Source of the DNA: Verrucomicrobiota bacterium
GTDB lineage: Bacteria; Verrucomicrobiota; Verrucomicrobiia; Opitutales; UBA2995
Assembly (NCBI GenBank): GCA_027622555.1
Contig: JAQBYJ010000039.1
Coordinates: 1-43,229, forward strand
Reading direction: 5' to 3'
DNA length: 43,229 nt
In this document: in pieces, positions 24,471 through 33,438 of the stretch
How positions within the stretch are numbered: the stretch's first letter is position 1
Layout: each line of letters begins with the position of its first letter
Translations under genes and position numbers: made by a program
The notes under the pieces: generated by a model
What the model saw: only the letters and a program-made list of their open reading frames with translations
Database searches by the model: none
Told to the model about the DNA's origin: nothing

Positions 24471-27400
24471 ATGCAAGTTTCAAATAACGATAGTAACATC
24501 CTTCCGTCCCTAAACTGGCCGAAAAGCGGATGCCCGAATCTCCTCCAGGAAAAAAAGAAACGGTTCCTGGAAGTGGATGGGGTACACCGCATGCCAGATT
24601 TTCTAATCAACCTGGTTAGTCCAAAGGATCAGTGGATGTACATCACCAGCAATGGTGCGTTGACGGCAGGTAGGGTAAATTCTGACCACGCGCTATTTCC
24701 ATATTACACTCAAGACAAATTGATGGATCTGGAAGAGACCACTGGAAGCTTCACTTCCATTTGGGTTTATGGAAAATCCCCTGGGAGTGACTGTAACTGG
24801 AAACCGTTTTCAAAAGACCGAGGACAATTTGGCGCCATAGAGCGCACCGTTTACAAAAGCCCTGAAGGTGACGAGATCATATTTGAAGAGACTAATACAA
24901 CATTGGATCTACAGTTTTCGTATCACTGGTCTTTCAGTTCAAAGTATGGATTTGTGCGCCAAATTGAACTCCTCAACACTGGGGCAACTCAAACCAAAGT
25001 TAGAATACTCGACGGCCTCCGGAACCTGGTTCCCCATGGCTTCAATCAGAATTTTTTAAATCGCTTCAGTAATCTCGCCGATGCTTACAAGAAAAGTGAA
25101 CTATTGGATCCTGAAAAAATCGGCATCTATTATTTAAGCTCTATCCCTACGGATCGGGCAGAGCCAAGCGAGGGGCTCAAGGCAACTGTCGCCTGGTCGC
25201 TTAACTATGATGCCGATCAGGTGCTACTTAGTGAAGGTCAGCTGGACGCTTTCTCATCCAACCAGCCGGTCTCTAACGAATCCGATGTGCGTGGTCAAAA
25301 GAGCTGCTACCTCTTGTCGAAACATGCGACGCTGGAGGCAGGCGAGAGTTTCCAAGGCTGGATCGTGGCAGACATCGATCAAGACGCGGGCGAAATAGAA
25401 CAACTGAGACGTGAACATGAAGATCCTGCAAGATTGGCCGATTCACTTCAGGAAGATATAAAAAAAGGCCACCACGATCTGCAGATAAAACTGGCTGCCG
25501 CAGACGGATACCAACTCACCAACGATTCACGTCGATGCTCAAGGCATCTCTCCAATGTGTTATTCAACATTATGCGGGGTGGAATCTTTGCGAACAATTA
25601 CGAGATCTCAAAAAACGATTTTCTCAGGCACCTGCAGAATGTAAACGTGCCGGCGTATTTAAAATTCGACAGCCTGTTAAAACAGCTTCCCGAAACCCTG
25701 CGTCTAAACGAGTTTCTCGATAAGGTTAAGGAGACAGCCGATTCAGATCTACTTCGGATCGCAGTAGAATATCTGCCATTAACATTTAGTCGACGGCATG
25801 GGGATCCCAGCCGACCTTGGAATGCCTTCTCGATCGAAACTACAGACGCCGAAGGAAACCCAATACTTACTTATCAAGGAAACTGGAGAGACATCTTTCA
25901 AAACTGGGAAGCCCTCGCCTACTCTTTCCCCGAGTTTCTGCAGGGGATGATTTTCAGGTTTCTAAACGCGACGACCATCGATGGCTACAACCCCTATCGC
26001 TTGACCAAGGAAGGAGTAGACTGGGAAATCATCGAACCAGATGAGCCTTGGTCAAACATAGGCTATTGGGGTGATCATCAGATTATCTATCTACTCAAGC
26101 TACTTGAACTCTCCGCCCGATACAGTCCAAAGGAGCTGGTAGAAGTCCTCGGGGTTCCATCATTCGTCTGCGTGGACGTGCCTTATAAAATTGGTAGCTT
26201 TTCAGAAATCTGGAAAGATTCGCGAAACACAGTTACCTTTGACGAAGAAAAACAGACAGCAACGGAGGAGCGAGTCGCAAACCTGGGCACGGATGGGAAA
26301 CTATTAGCAAACAGAGATGGAACTATTCTTAAATTTTCGTTACTTGAAAAACTATTGATCCCCCTACTTTCAAAGATCTCCAACTTCGTTCCCGAGGGAG
26401 GTATTTGGATGAATACCCAACGACCCGAATGGAACGACGCGAACAATGCGCTGGTGGGGAATGGATTGTCGGTCGTAACCCTGGGATACATTCACAGGTA
26501 CCTAGATTTTCTGATTTCATTTTTAGATAACGACTCTTTGCCACATACTTTCCAGTTCTCGGCACCGGTTTCTCAGTTTCTGGAAAGACTCCAGCAAACA
26601 CTTTCAACTCACTCGGCAAAACTGAACCGCCCATTTAGTGACAGCGAACGATATGAAATAACGGAAGCACTCGGCCAAGCAGGATCAGACTACAGAGAGC
26701 AAGTCTACGCCAAAGACTTCGAAACGGAGGGCAAATCCATCGCGCTCAACAACGTGCTCACATTTTTCAAGACAACAAAAACATGGATAAAGCACTCATT
26801 GGATGCCAACAGAAGAGAAGACGGCTTATACCATTCCTACAATTTATTGAAGAAGGCACCCAACTCCATTGGAGTCGATTATTTGTATGAAATGCTCGAA
26901 GGGCAGGTCTCAATTCTAAGCTCGAAAAGCCTCAGTGCAAACAAAGCAGCCGACCTTCTCGATACGTTAAGAAAAAGCTCAATATACCAGGAAGAGAGAA
27001 ACAGTTACATGCTTTATCCCGACCGCGCTCTACCGACCTTTCTCGAGAAAAACATAATTGATAAGGAGCAGGTTGATGCGTCTAAAATAATTGAACATCT
27101 TCTGAAATCAAAGAACAAACAAATCGCTTACACAGACGTTCGAGGTCAAGTGCGCTTCAATGGTAGTTTTAAAAATACAGGAGATCTGAGAGAGCATTTG
27201 CAGCTATTGAAACAGGATGTTCTCTCCGGGTTCAAAGAGGAGGAGTTTAGCAAACTCGAAACCATTTTTGAAAACACCTTTCAGCATGATTCGTTTACAG
27301 GAAGATCGGGAACTTTCTTCGCTTACGAAGGCCTGGGCAGCATCTATTGGCACATGGTCTCAAAACTACTTCTAGCCATTCAGGAAAACTACCTCGTAGC

Positions 27401-27950
27401 CAAACAACTGGAAGCGGATGAAGATATATTCCAGCGCTTTAAGCATCATTACAATGAAACTCTAGAAGGATTGGGAATCTATCAAGAACCGGCCGAATAT
27501 GGAGCGTTTCCATCTGACGCTTATTCCCATACACCTAAACACGCTGGCGCTCAACAGCCAGGAATGACCGGTCAAGTAAAGGAGGATATTCTGATCCGTT
27601 GGGGAGAGCTAGGCATACAAATCAGGCAATCTTGTTTAAGTTTTGAGCCAAAACTCCTTCGTCAAAGTGAATTTCTTGATGAACCTGCCGAATTCGCATA
27701 TTACACGCTGGATGGCACCGAAAAACATTTAAAATTGAAATCGGGAGAACTGGCATTTAGCTACTGCCAAACACCGGTTGTTTACGAGTTGTCGGATACG
27801 AGTGGAATAACCGTCACACGCGTCGATGGTTCATCAGAAGTTCTTCAAAATAATCAACTCACAAAAAAAATCAGTCGGGCAGTCTTCGATAGATCAGGGG
27901 AGTTAGAGAGCATTCGGATTCGCATTCCCGAGAATTCCCTCTTGAGGTGA
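24471..27950 (+). CDS. Beta-1,3-glucan phosphorylase (GH149/GH161-type, GH94-like)
   Basis: Cytoplasmic inverting phosphorylase of about 1159 residues that should split beta-1,3-glucooligosaccharides with phosphate to glucose-1-phosphate. No signal peptide. An N-terminal beta-sandwich region ('PDFLINLVSPKDQWMYITSNGALTAGRVNSDHALFPYYTQDKL') precedes an (alpha/alpha) barrel with 'MRGGIFANNYEISKNDFLRHL', 'TYQGNWRDIFQNWEALAYS' (about 470) and 'DGYNPYRLTKEGVDWE'. 'RPEWNDANNALVGNG' (Asp near 656) corresponds to the GDWNDG motif carrying the catalytic Asp of GH94 enzymes. The length (over 1100 residues) fits GH149 or GH161 and exceeds classical cellobiose phosphorylase. The frame opens at a TTG (24459), but the ATG at 24471 seems the better start. 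Divergent from the receptor. Confidence 0.82.
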   Translation: MQVSNNDSNILPSLNWPKSGCPNLLQEKKKRFLEVDGVHRMPDFLINLVSPKDQWMYITSNGALTAGRVNSDHALFPYYTQDKLMDLEETTGSFTSIWVYGKSPGSDCNWKPFSKDRGQFGAIERTVYKSPEGDEIIFEETNTTLDLQFSYHWSFSSKYGFVRQIELLNTGATQTKVRILDGLRNLVPHGFNQNFLNRFSNLADAYKKSELLDPEKIGIYYLSSIPTDRAEPSEGLKATVAWSLNYDADQVLLSEGQLDAFSSNQPVSNESDVRGQKSCYLLSKHATLEAGESFQGWIVADIDQDAGEIEQLRREHEDPARLADSLQEDIKKGHHDLQIKLAAADGYQLTNDSRRCSRHLSNVLFNIMRGGIFANNYEISKNDFLRHLQNVNVPAYLKFDSLLKQLPETLRLNEFLDKVKETADSDLLRIAVEYLPLTFSRRHGDPSRPWNAFSIETTDAEGNPILTYQGNWRDIFQNWEALAYSFPEFLQGMIFRFLNATTIDGYNPYRLTKEGVDWEIIEPDEPWSNIGYWGDHQIIYLLKLLELSARYSPKELVEVLGVPSFVCVDVPYKIGSFSEIWKDSRNTVTFDEEKQTATEERVANLGTDGKLLANRDGTILKFSLLEKLLIPLLSKISNFVPEGGIWMNTQRPEWNDANNALVGNGLSVVTLGYIHRYLDFLISFLDNDSLPHTFQFSAPVSQFLERLQQTLSTHSAKLNRPFSDSERYEITEALGQAGSDYREQVYAKDFETEGKSIALNNVLTFFKTTKTWIKHSLDANRREDGLYHSYNLLKKAPNSIGVDYLYEMLEGQVSILSSKSLSANKAADLLDTLRKSSIYQEERNSYMLYPDRALPTFLEKNIIDKEQVDASKIIEHLLKSKNKQIAYTDVRGQVRFNGSFKNTGDLREHLQLLKQDVLSGFKEEEFSKLETIFENTFQHDSFTGRSGTFFAYEGLGSIYWHMVSKLLLAIQENYLVAKQLEADEDIFQRFKHHYNETLEGLGIYQEPAEYGAFPSDAYSHTPKHAGAQQPGMTGQVKEDILIRWGELGIQIRQSCLSFEPKLLRQSEFLDEPAEFAYYTLDGTEKHLKLKSGELAFSYCQTPVVYELSDTSGITVTRVDGSSEVLQNNQLTKKISRAVFDRSGELESIRIRIPENSLLR

Positions 27951-27959
27951 AGAGTTCTT

Positions 27960-28715
27960 CTAATTGAAGTTGAAGGGTTGTTGAACCCGAATACAGGTGG
28001 GTTTCCCATCTCGAAGAGGAGACTCAAAAGAAGTTCCGCGCATCGTTAATAATCCGCTCATGGAGACATCCTCATCATCGCTACGAATGACACGCGGGAA
28101 ATGGACCTTCCCTTCCGGTCCGACGTAGAATTCAACCAAGCAACTGCCTTGGGGACGGACACCCTCCTCAGACGAGTAAATCCTAAGTTTTCCTTCTTTA
28201 ATTTTAAGAGGCGTATCCAAATCCTTGGGCTTACTTAGTTGATACACAAACCGACCAGGCGCGACTTGGTAGAAGCGTCTCGCGGCGGCATCTGAAGCAC
28301 TATCGCCGAAGGGAACAATTCCCGAACCGGACTGCCAAATACGTTGTTCAACATCAAAGAAATTTACGTAGACAGCCGCTTTTGAACGAGTCGGAGAGCC
28401 ATTCACCACAGCCGGACTAAATTTGGCCTCGTGGATCGCTTTCAGAGCTGGCGACAGTAAGCCGTTGTGAGAGGCTTCAACTGGCATCGAATCGAGAATG
28501 GAACCCTGGTCGTCTACCTCGATCAGAATCTTGGCATACGGATTGGTTATATGCAAAGCCTTCAATTCATCCGGTATCTGGACCTGCAATTTACCTTCCA
28601 AACGGATCGGTTGATCTTCCACTTTCTGGCTAAAAGCAAATGTAGTAACACCAAAAATAATTAGTGAGACCATACAAAAAGTAATTTTCTGATTTGTAAC
28701 GGTTTTGTTTTTCAT
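27960..28715 (-). CDS. Exported protein with two TonB C-terminal-like domains
   Basis: Exported protein of 251 residues, possibly an energy-transducer-like partner of TonB receptors; the exact role is not known. An N-terminal hydrophobic segment (about 11-29, ending AFSQ) can be a signal peptide or anchor. Two related domains follow: about 38-120 ('AKILIEVDDQGSILDSMPVEASHNGLLSPALKAIHEAKFSPAVVNGSPT') and about 170-251 ('GSCLVEFYVGPEGKVHFPRVIRSDDEDV...GTSFESPLRDGKPTCIRVQQPFNF'). Both show the TonB-C order: strand, dG-turn, V.S.d, aromatic-F-P, dGkp. It lacks the proline-rich spacer of TonB, so a periplasmic adaptor is as likely. It converges on the phosphorylase gene with a 9-bp gap. Confidence 0.68.
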   Translation of the reverse strand: MKNKTVTNQKITFCMVSLIIFGVTTFAFSQKVEDQPIRLEGKLQVQIPDELKALHITNPYAKILIEVDDQGSILDSMPVEASHNGLLSPALKAIHEAKFSPAVVNGSPTRSKAAVYVNFFDVEQRIWQSGSGIVPFGDSASDAAARRFYQVAPGRFVYQLSKPKDLDTPLKIKEGKLRIYSSEEGVRPQGSCLVEFYVGPEGKVHFPRVIRSDDEDVSMSGLLTMRGTSFESPLRDGKPTCIRVQQPFNFN

Positions 28716-28959
28716 AATGCATACGAGAGCTTTGCGACAATTAACCGGTGAAATCGAAATAGCGACTCACGATAATTTACATGTCAAATGGATCAGATTC
28801 AACCATGCATATCCGCTTCGACATTTGCTTCAAGTTGATTGATATAAAAGAGGTTCTATTGTGGAGTTACGAGTGCTAATACCCTTGGCCAAGACAATTT
28901 GTTTCAGAGTTTGTACTTCTTTCCCAAGACACCGTAGCAAACAAACGGTGGACCATTGC

Positions 28960-29925
28960 TTATGGTTGTTTAAGAATCCGAATGGAAGGATGGTTTTGTT
29001 CGAAATCCTGCAGGGCCGTTTCGTCTGCAAATGAGAGTCCGGTCGAAAGTGCATCCGCCTCCGTGGCGGTGGGAGCGATCACCGAAAGGCTCTGCCAATG
29101 CGTTTTAGGCAGCCCACTGAAAGGGTCGATGAGGTGATGGTAGTTTCCATCGTTAGAAAAGAGACTTCCGTAACTTCCACTCGTCGCAAGTGCTGTGTTA
29201 TCCACTTCCGCCGTAAGGACCAATTCGCCAGGTTTGGAAGCATCCTTGATTCCGATTTTCCATGGACGTTGCTCCGGATGACATCCGATTGCCCGAGTCT
29301 CGCCAAGTTCTACCAAGGCGTGCTGAAAGCCCTCCTCTTTCAGTATGTCGGTTACCCGGTCGGTGATAAATCCTTGAGCAATTCCGTTGAGTGTTAGGCA
29401 GGAACCGGGTTGATCAAATTGGATGGAAGAAGAGTCGTAGTTAAGATGACACCAACCCACTTTTTCAAGCGCCTCCTGGACGGTCGAGCTATTGGGTCCG
29501 GTAGTCGCATTTGGAAATTTCCTGAAATGGTCCGAGTAAACCGACCAGAGCGGTTGGACGGTTGGATCAAAGAGCCCACCTGTAATTCTATGAGCTCTTT
29601 CTACGGCCTTGAGCAGTGGAAGCCAGTCCGCAGAGGGCGAGTTCAACCGACCGTTCACGTTGAGGCGAGACAACTCTGATTCACCATCATAGATACTGAA
29701 TAGAGACTCCAGCCGACGCATCTCTTTGAAACACATTTGCAGTACCGCCTGGGCAGTTTTTGGAGCATCCGTAAAAAGGGTAAAGTTGCCAACTGCCCCA
29801 AGCGTGTAACCTTGCCATCGAACAGGGTGCAGCCGCTGAGAGTTAGTCAGGCCATCGGCCAATTGCCAGAGCGACAAACCGGCTGCGTGTGTCGCCACAA
29901 TTTTTATGAAACGCCGACGTTGCAT
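28960..29925 (-). CDS. apbE: FAD:protein FMN transferase ApbE
   Basis: Flavin transferase of 321 residues that attaches FMN from FAD to a Thr in an SGAT-type motif of periplasmic proteins. The N-terminus MQRRRFIKIVATHAAGLSL is a Tat-like export signal. ApbE features are visible: 'ETRAIGCHPEQRPWKIGIKDAS', 'TALATSGSYGSLFSNDGNYHHLIDPFSGLP' and 'VIAPTATEADALSTGLSF'. Its start overlaps the stop of the PepSY protein by one base (TGATG). Two genes upstream encodes an FMN-binding domain with the acceptor motif DGISGATLS, which is the obvious substrate in this operon. Confidence 0.93.
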   Translation of the reverse strand: MQRRRFIKIVATHAAGLSLWQLADGLTNSQRLHPVRWQGYTLGAVGNFTLFTDAPKTAQAVLQMCFKEMRRLESLFSIYDGESELSRLNVNGRLNSPSADWLPLLKAVERAHRITGGLFDPTVQPLWSVYSDHFRKFPNATTGPNSSTVQEALEKVGWCHLNYDSSSIQFDQPGSCLTLNGIAQGFITDRVTDILKEEGFQHALVELGETRAIGCHPEQRPWKIGIKDASKPGELVLTAEVDNTALATSGSYGSLFSNDGNYHHLIDPFSGLPKTHWQSLSVIAPTATEADALSTGLSFADETALQDFEQNHPSIRILKQP

Positions 29926-30692
29926 CAGTTGTCGGGTGAAATCGTTTGGCTCCGAGACTTGCGCAGCCAGCCTCCGATTCCGCTAGAGATTAAGATCACA
30001 ATAGCGATTGCGGTCAGGTCCATAGCCGTGCGACCTCCCCAACCTAAAAAGCGACCGGAATGCACATCGAGAAGAAAACGATATAGTGAAACCCCTCCAC
30101 CTTGGTAGGCCAAAAGTAAGGCAGACTCTTGACTCGGATCGAGCGCAATGGTTTCCAGTGGCTCGACAGTATAAGATCCTTCGTAGGGCTTGAAATTGAG
30201 CCAATCCTCGTCCGCGATCCAGTTTCCATTTTCAGCCACCAGAACCGCCCGACCATCTGAAGTATAACCCATGGCTGTCAAATTTTCGAAGGGCAGTTGC
30301 CTGGTTCCAAGCGTTTCGACCCACTCCCCATCAACCGTGAACATTATAAGATACGGAACCGTGACCACCACGTTGATCGGTTCACCTTCGAAGATCCCAA
30401 CTATTTTTCCGCTATCGGTAATGGGTTTCTGGTTTATAAAAATTCTATCGTTAACCACGCTCACGGTGTTCTTATCATTTAATCGATAGGATTGAATAGC
30501 CTCGCCTCCGACCATCCCATAGCGCTTGAGAATCGTGCTGTTTCGTATTTTTACATGATCCATTCGAAACCACTCCGTATGATTAAGGGCGAAGCCTGTG
30601 ATCGAAAGGATGAGAAGAAAAGTCGCAGACAGAAATCCCAACCAGCGGTGGAAAGCAAGGATTGCACGTTTGCCTGGAAGGTGAAATTTCAT
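29925..30692 (-). CDS. PepSY-associated transmembrane protein (PiuB-like)
   Basis: Inner-membrane protein of 255 residues. TM1 is about 10-36 ('AILAFHRWLGFLSATFLLILSITGFALNHTEWF'), a large periplasmic part follows, and 'LLDVHSGRFLGWGGRTAMDLTAIAIVILISSGIGGWLRK' forms the C-terminal TM. The HRWLG and DVHSGRF motifs are typical of PepSY-TM proteins, several of which are iron-regulated and work as membrane electron carriers or reductases. It overlaps the preceding FMN-binding gene by 4 bases (ATGA) and the following apbE by 1 base, so all three are translationally coupled. Probable role: carrying electrons across the membrane to or from the flavoprotein; this is inference. Confidence 0.82.
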   Translation of the reverse strand: MKFHLPGKRAILAFHRWLGFLSATFLLILSITGFALNHTEWFRMDHVKIRNSTILKRYGMVGGEAIQSYRLNDKNTVSVVNDRIFINQKPITDSGKIVGIFEGEPINVVVTVPYLIMFTVDGEWVETLGTRQLPFENLTAMGYTSDGRAVLVAENGNWIADEDWLNFKPYEGSYTVEPLETIALDPSQESALLLAYQGGGVSLYRFLLDVHSGRFLGWGGRTAMDLTAIAIVILISSGIGGWLRKSRSQTISPDN

Positions 30693-31213
30693 GGCTCGAC
30701 TTGTTCAGAGAGAAAAAGGGCCAGACGGGAGAGCCGTGTCAGGGCATTGACCGAAAGAGTAGCCCCACTAATGCCGTCAATTCCTTTATCCAGTTTTTGT
30801 TTGTCATCCAGTTGAAGCCCATTGAATTGATCGGTAAAGAAGGAGTACTGCACTTCCTGGCCGTGACTCTCCCTATAAATAAGGACCTGCATTTCCAATA
30901 ATTCCCCTTCTTCAATCAAAAATCCGGCGGTGATCGGTTTGACCTTTCCGATCTCTTCAAGAATCCATGCCGTGCGGTTATCCTTCTGCCAATAGCGGAT
31001 GCGGAGTCCACTGAAATCGCGACTGAGAATTTTCTTTATCGAAGCTTTAAGTTCCTTGTTTAGCCAAAGAAGTTTTTGCTCAGGCTCTCCTTCAAAACTA
31101 CGTTTGATAAATGCGTTGGGTTCCAGATAAACGACTTCGGCTGACCATGCTGATTGGACGAACAAAGTCAGAAGACCTATAAGAAGGAGGGGAGTTGTCC
31201 GTCGTCGAATCAT
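30689..31213 (-). CDS. Exported FMN-binding domain protein
   Basis: Periplasmic flavoprotein of 174 residues. I use the ATG at 31213, which gives 'MIRRRTTPLLLIGLLTLFVQSAWSA' as signal peptide; the longer frame runs back into the porin gene to 31393 and its first 60 residues have no sensible content. The C-terminal FMN_bind domain ends with DGISGATLSVNALTR, where Thr152 is the expected covalent FMN site as in RnfG/NqrC. 'RIRYWQKDNRTAWILEEIGKVKPITAGFLIEEG' fits the first half of such domains. No strong ribosome-binding site is visible. It lies in an operon with a PepSY membrane protein and ApbE, which should flavinylate it. Confidence 0.85.
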   Translation of the reverse strand: MIRRRTTPLLLIGLLTLFVQSAWSAEVVYLEPNAFIKRSFEGEPEQKLLWLNKELKASIKKILSRDFSGLRIRYWQKDNRTAWILEEIGKVKPITAGFLIEEGELLEMQVLIYRESHGQEVQYSFFTDQFNGLQLDDKQKLDKGIDGISGATLSVNALTRLSRLALFLSEQVEP

Positions 31214-31278
31214 CGAAAGAATAAAGGAACGCAAAGCAGAGAGTACTTCAAGGCAATCACCGTTCGTAATTAAACCAC

Positions 31279-32586
31279 CTAAAACTGGTAACCCAGGCCC
31301 AAGTTGAAAGCGGTACTGCCCTTTCCACGCAGTTGCCTGGATTTTGAAATGTCCTGTAAATCGACTTTGAATACAACCTGATCGGTCGGCCAATAATTAA
31401 TCCCCAATTCACTAATCTCATTGAAGCTGAGGAAAGATCCGGTGAAATATTCGTATTCGCTATATCGAATATAAATACCGAGGTCACCAAATTCATCGCT
31501 CAATTCCCAGCGGTAGGACGGCTCGAAATAATAGCCATATTGTGTTTCGGCATCAGCGTTGGTCGTTCCATCCAGGTCCCAATGCGAGTAAAGCGCCCGA
31601 AGGCGAAAGCCGCCACTCGAATAGTCCGCATGAGCTGAAGTGAGAAGGCCTGATACATCGACACTAGAACTTTGAGAGAGATTTCCTTGATGGAAGGCAG
31701 ACAAACCCAACTCCAGACCAGCGACACCGGTATACTTGATACGTCCGACGAAGGCCGCTTCGTTGTTGATTGCTTGGGCGACTTTTTGGCGGCCACTTCG
31801 AATGTTGCCGCTTGGGCCGACATCAAGTCCGGAGACGACTCCACCCTCGACGGACATTCCGTTATCAAAGCGGTAGGTGCCTTTGATTCCAGCTTCCCAC
31901 CAGGTTGACGGAATAATCCGGGATTCTACGTTATTTCGTTCGACCCCGTAAAAAGTATTAGGCTCATGGATTTCATTGATGATACCTATGGGCATGAGGA
32001 ATAACCCGGCGTCGGTGCTAAAATTCTCACTCCAATCCATTCGAATAAATGCTTGCTCGAGTTCAACCTCACCAGGTCCGTCCGCAGAGGATAGCGCGTG
32101 TTCGAGTTCGAGTTCCGAACTGAACGTGATCCAATCATTGAACTCGTGGTTGAAGAAAAGCACGAACCGATGGAAATCGATTTGATCACTGGCATTACTG
32201 AAAAAGTTCGCATGCAGCTCGCCATACCCACCAATGGAAGTTTTATCCCACCATCCTAGACCACCGGAACCGCCATGGCCCATTTCTTCAACCGCCAGAG
32301 CGGTAGCTTCCAACTGCTGACGAGTAACTTGTACTTCCTCGCGAGCGGTCTCAGCTTCTGTCTTCGCGCTAGCCACCGCCAGTTTCGTGCCTTCTACCGC
32401 GCTGCTCGTTGCAGATACTTCTTTTTTGTTGGCTTCCACCATCGCAGTGAGCTCAGCGATTTGCTTCTGCTGAGCCTGGATTATGCGCCACATTTCCTCC
32501 ACAGACGGTGTATCTTGGCCTGACAAAGAGCAAATTGCAGATAATGCCATCACTAACCCAGTCGGGATCAATTGGTATAATTTCAT
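31279..32586 (-). CDS. Porin with N-terminal coiled coil (phosphate-selective-porin-like)
   Basis: Outer-membrane channel of 435 residues. Signal peptide about 1-23 ('LIPTGLVMALSAICSLSG'), then a coiled-coil segment of about 28-100 rich in Ala, Glu, Lys and Gln ('IQAQQKQIAELTAMVEANKKEVSATSSAV'), then a barrel beginning 'IGGYGELHANFF' and ending 'AFNLGLGYQF' with terminal Phe. The 'GGYGELH' start and 'FHRFVLFFNHEFNDWITFSSELELEHA' are usual for OprO/P-like porins. First gene of the operon with FMN-binding, PepSY and ApbE proteins; a Fur-type palindrome lies upstream. Expected substrate in this context is iron or its ligands, but no substrate motif can be read. Confidence 0.85.
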   Translation of the reverse strand: MKLYQLIPTGLVMALSAICSLSGQDTPSVEEMWRIIQAQQKQIAELTAMVEANKKEVSATSSAVEGTKLAVASAKTEAETAREEVQVTRQQLEATALAVEEMGHGGSGGLGWWDKTSIGGYGELHANFFSNASDQIDFHRFVLFFNHEFNDWITFSSELELEHALSSADGPGEVELEQAFIRMDWSENFSTDAGLFLMPIGIINEIHEPNTFYGVERNNVESRIIPSTWWEAGIKGTYRFDNGMSVEGGVVSGLDVGPSGNIRSGRQKVAQAINNEAAFVGRIKYTGVAGLELGLSAFHQGNLSQSSSVDVSGLLTSAHADYSSGGFRLRALYSHWDLDGTTNADAETQYGYYFEPSYRWELSDEFGDLGIYIRYSEYEYFTGSFLSFNEISELGINYWPTDQVVFKVDLQDISKSRQLRGKGSTAFNLGLGYQF

Positions 32587-32657
32587 ATTAAATCAGAGGT
32601 CTTCAAAATGGAAAGTTGAGTTTTAAAAAGGACGGAAAACAGAGAGTCAATAAATTT

Positions 32658-32674
32658 ATGAGATTGAATCTCAT
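32658..32674. promoter_or_regulatory. Fur-box-like palindrome
   Basis: ATGAGATT-G-AATCTCAT, a perfect 8-bp inverted repeat around one base. The inner part, TGAGATT-G-AATCTCA, is the 7-1-7 arrangement of Fur boxes (TGATAAT-N-ATTATCA) and is followed by TTTCATTA, a further half-site-like run. It lies 72 bp upstream of the porin start and would place the four-gene operon under iron control. Confidence 0.6.
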
Positions 32675-32867
32675 TTTCATTAGAGTCGCTCAGGTCGGAT
32701 CATTTACTCACAATGAGAGGAGTTAAAAATCTTCAGATACCACTAGTATGGCAGAAGGAAATAGGGGACGGTCTTGTCAGGCGTCAGGTTGTTATTATTC
32801 TTCTTTAGCCGGAAACATCAGAATGTCGCACACTGGCGCCATCGATACCCTGCACTTGAATGCAAAA

Positions 32868-33215
32868 CTAGCCGCGCTTCCTAAAAAGCATAAACTGATT
32901 CCCCTCTGTATCCACGCACATAGCGAGGTGCGGAGGCTCTCCATTTTCCGGCTTCGGCTCGTTGGTTAATTCCCCTCCGGCGTCAACCACTTCAGCAGCG
33001 CCGACCAGAACGTCCGCCACCTGAAAACTCATTCCGGTCCAGGTTCGTTTTCCTTCACCACCACTGTGAATTCCGATGATTGAACCGCATAACTCGAGCT
33101 CGGCCATGATCTCAATCTTTTTAGTCACTACCGCCCCAAGAACGGTCGTATAAAACTCCACAGCCCGATCCATATCCGCTGCCCAGATGAGGTATTTAAC
33201 GCGTTCTACTAGCAT
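32868..33215 (-). CDS. VOC (glyoxalase/bleomycin-resistance-like) family protein
   Basis: Small cytoplasmic protein of 115 residues with the two beta-alpha-beta-beta-beta halves of the vicinal oxygen chelate fold: 'ERVKYLIWAADMDRAVEFYTTVLGA' and 'GMSFQVADVLVGAAEVVDAGGELTNEPKPE...AMCVDTEGNQFMLFRKR'. The C-terminal 'DTEGNQFMLF' is typical of small VOC proteins of unknown substrate. Isolated on the minus strand between the sulfate-activation gene and the porin operon; the 223 bp upstream hold no gene I can support. Function cannot be set beyond the fold. Confidence 0.85.
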   Translation of the reverse strand: MLVERVKYLIWAADMDRAVEFYTTVLGAVVTKKIEIMAELELCGSIIGIHSGGEGKRTWTGMSFQVADVLVGAAEVVDAGGELTNEPKPENGEPPHLAMCVDTEGNQFMLFRKRG

Positions 33216-33438
33216 AGGCCTAAACTCGGAGACATCTTAGAATCCTGCAAGACCACACTTAAGAATTTCCTCGTGCAGAAGATGGTGTGTATTAACAGGG
33301 CACCAACCAACAGATCGCCAGGGGAAATAGGTCGTGGCTCAGAAAGTGAGCTCCCCGCATCTGCTGAACTAACCCAAAAACTATTCCACCCACAAGAGAG
33401 GTTCGCGTAATAACCTGTGCTCAAAAATCAAAAGGTCG

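Noticed and set aside
28930-28950. CACCGT/ACGGTG hairpin after apbE
   Set aside because: Six-base stem without a T run on the relevant strand; too weak for a terminator call.
28830-29054. 74-codon frame beside the end of apbE
   Set aside because: It overlaps the apbE end out of frame and resembles nothing known.
32764-32785. GGGGACGGTCTTGTCAGGCG stretch resembling a REP/RAYT recognition sequence
   Set aside because: Only one copy in the window and only a 4-bp GACG/CGTC pairing, so no repeat can be claimed.
32748-32969. Plus-strand 73-codon frame upstream of the VOC gene
   Set aside because: Half of it is antisense to the VOC gene and the rest has no recognisable content.
33209-33424. 71-codon minus-strand frame between VOC and ATP sulfurylase genes
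   Set aside because: No signal peptide, domain or ribosome-binding site; its composition fits non-coding sequence.
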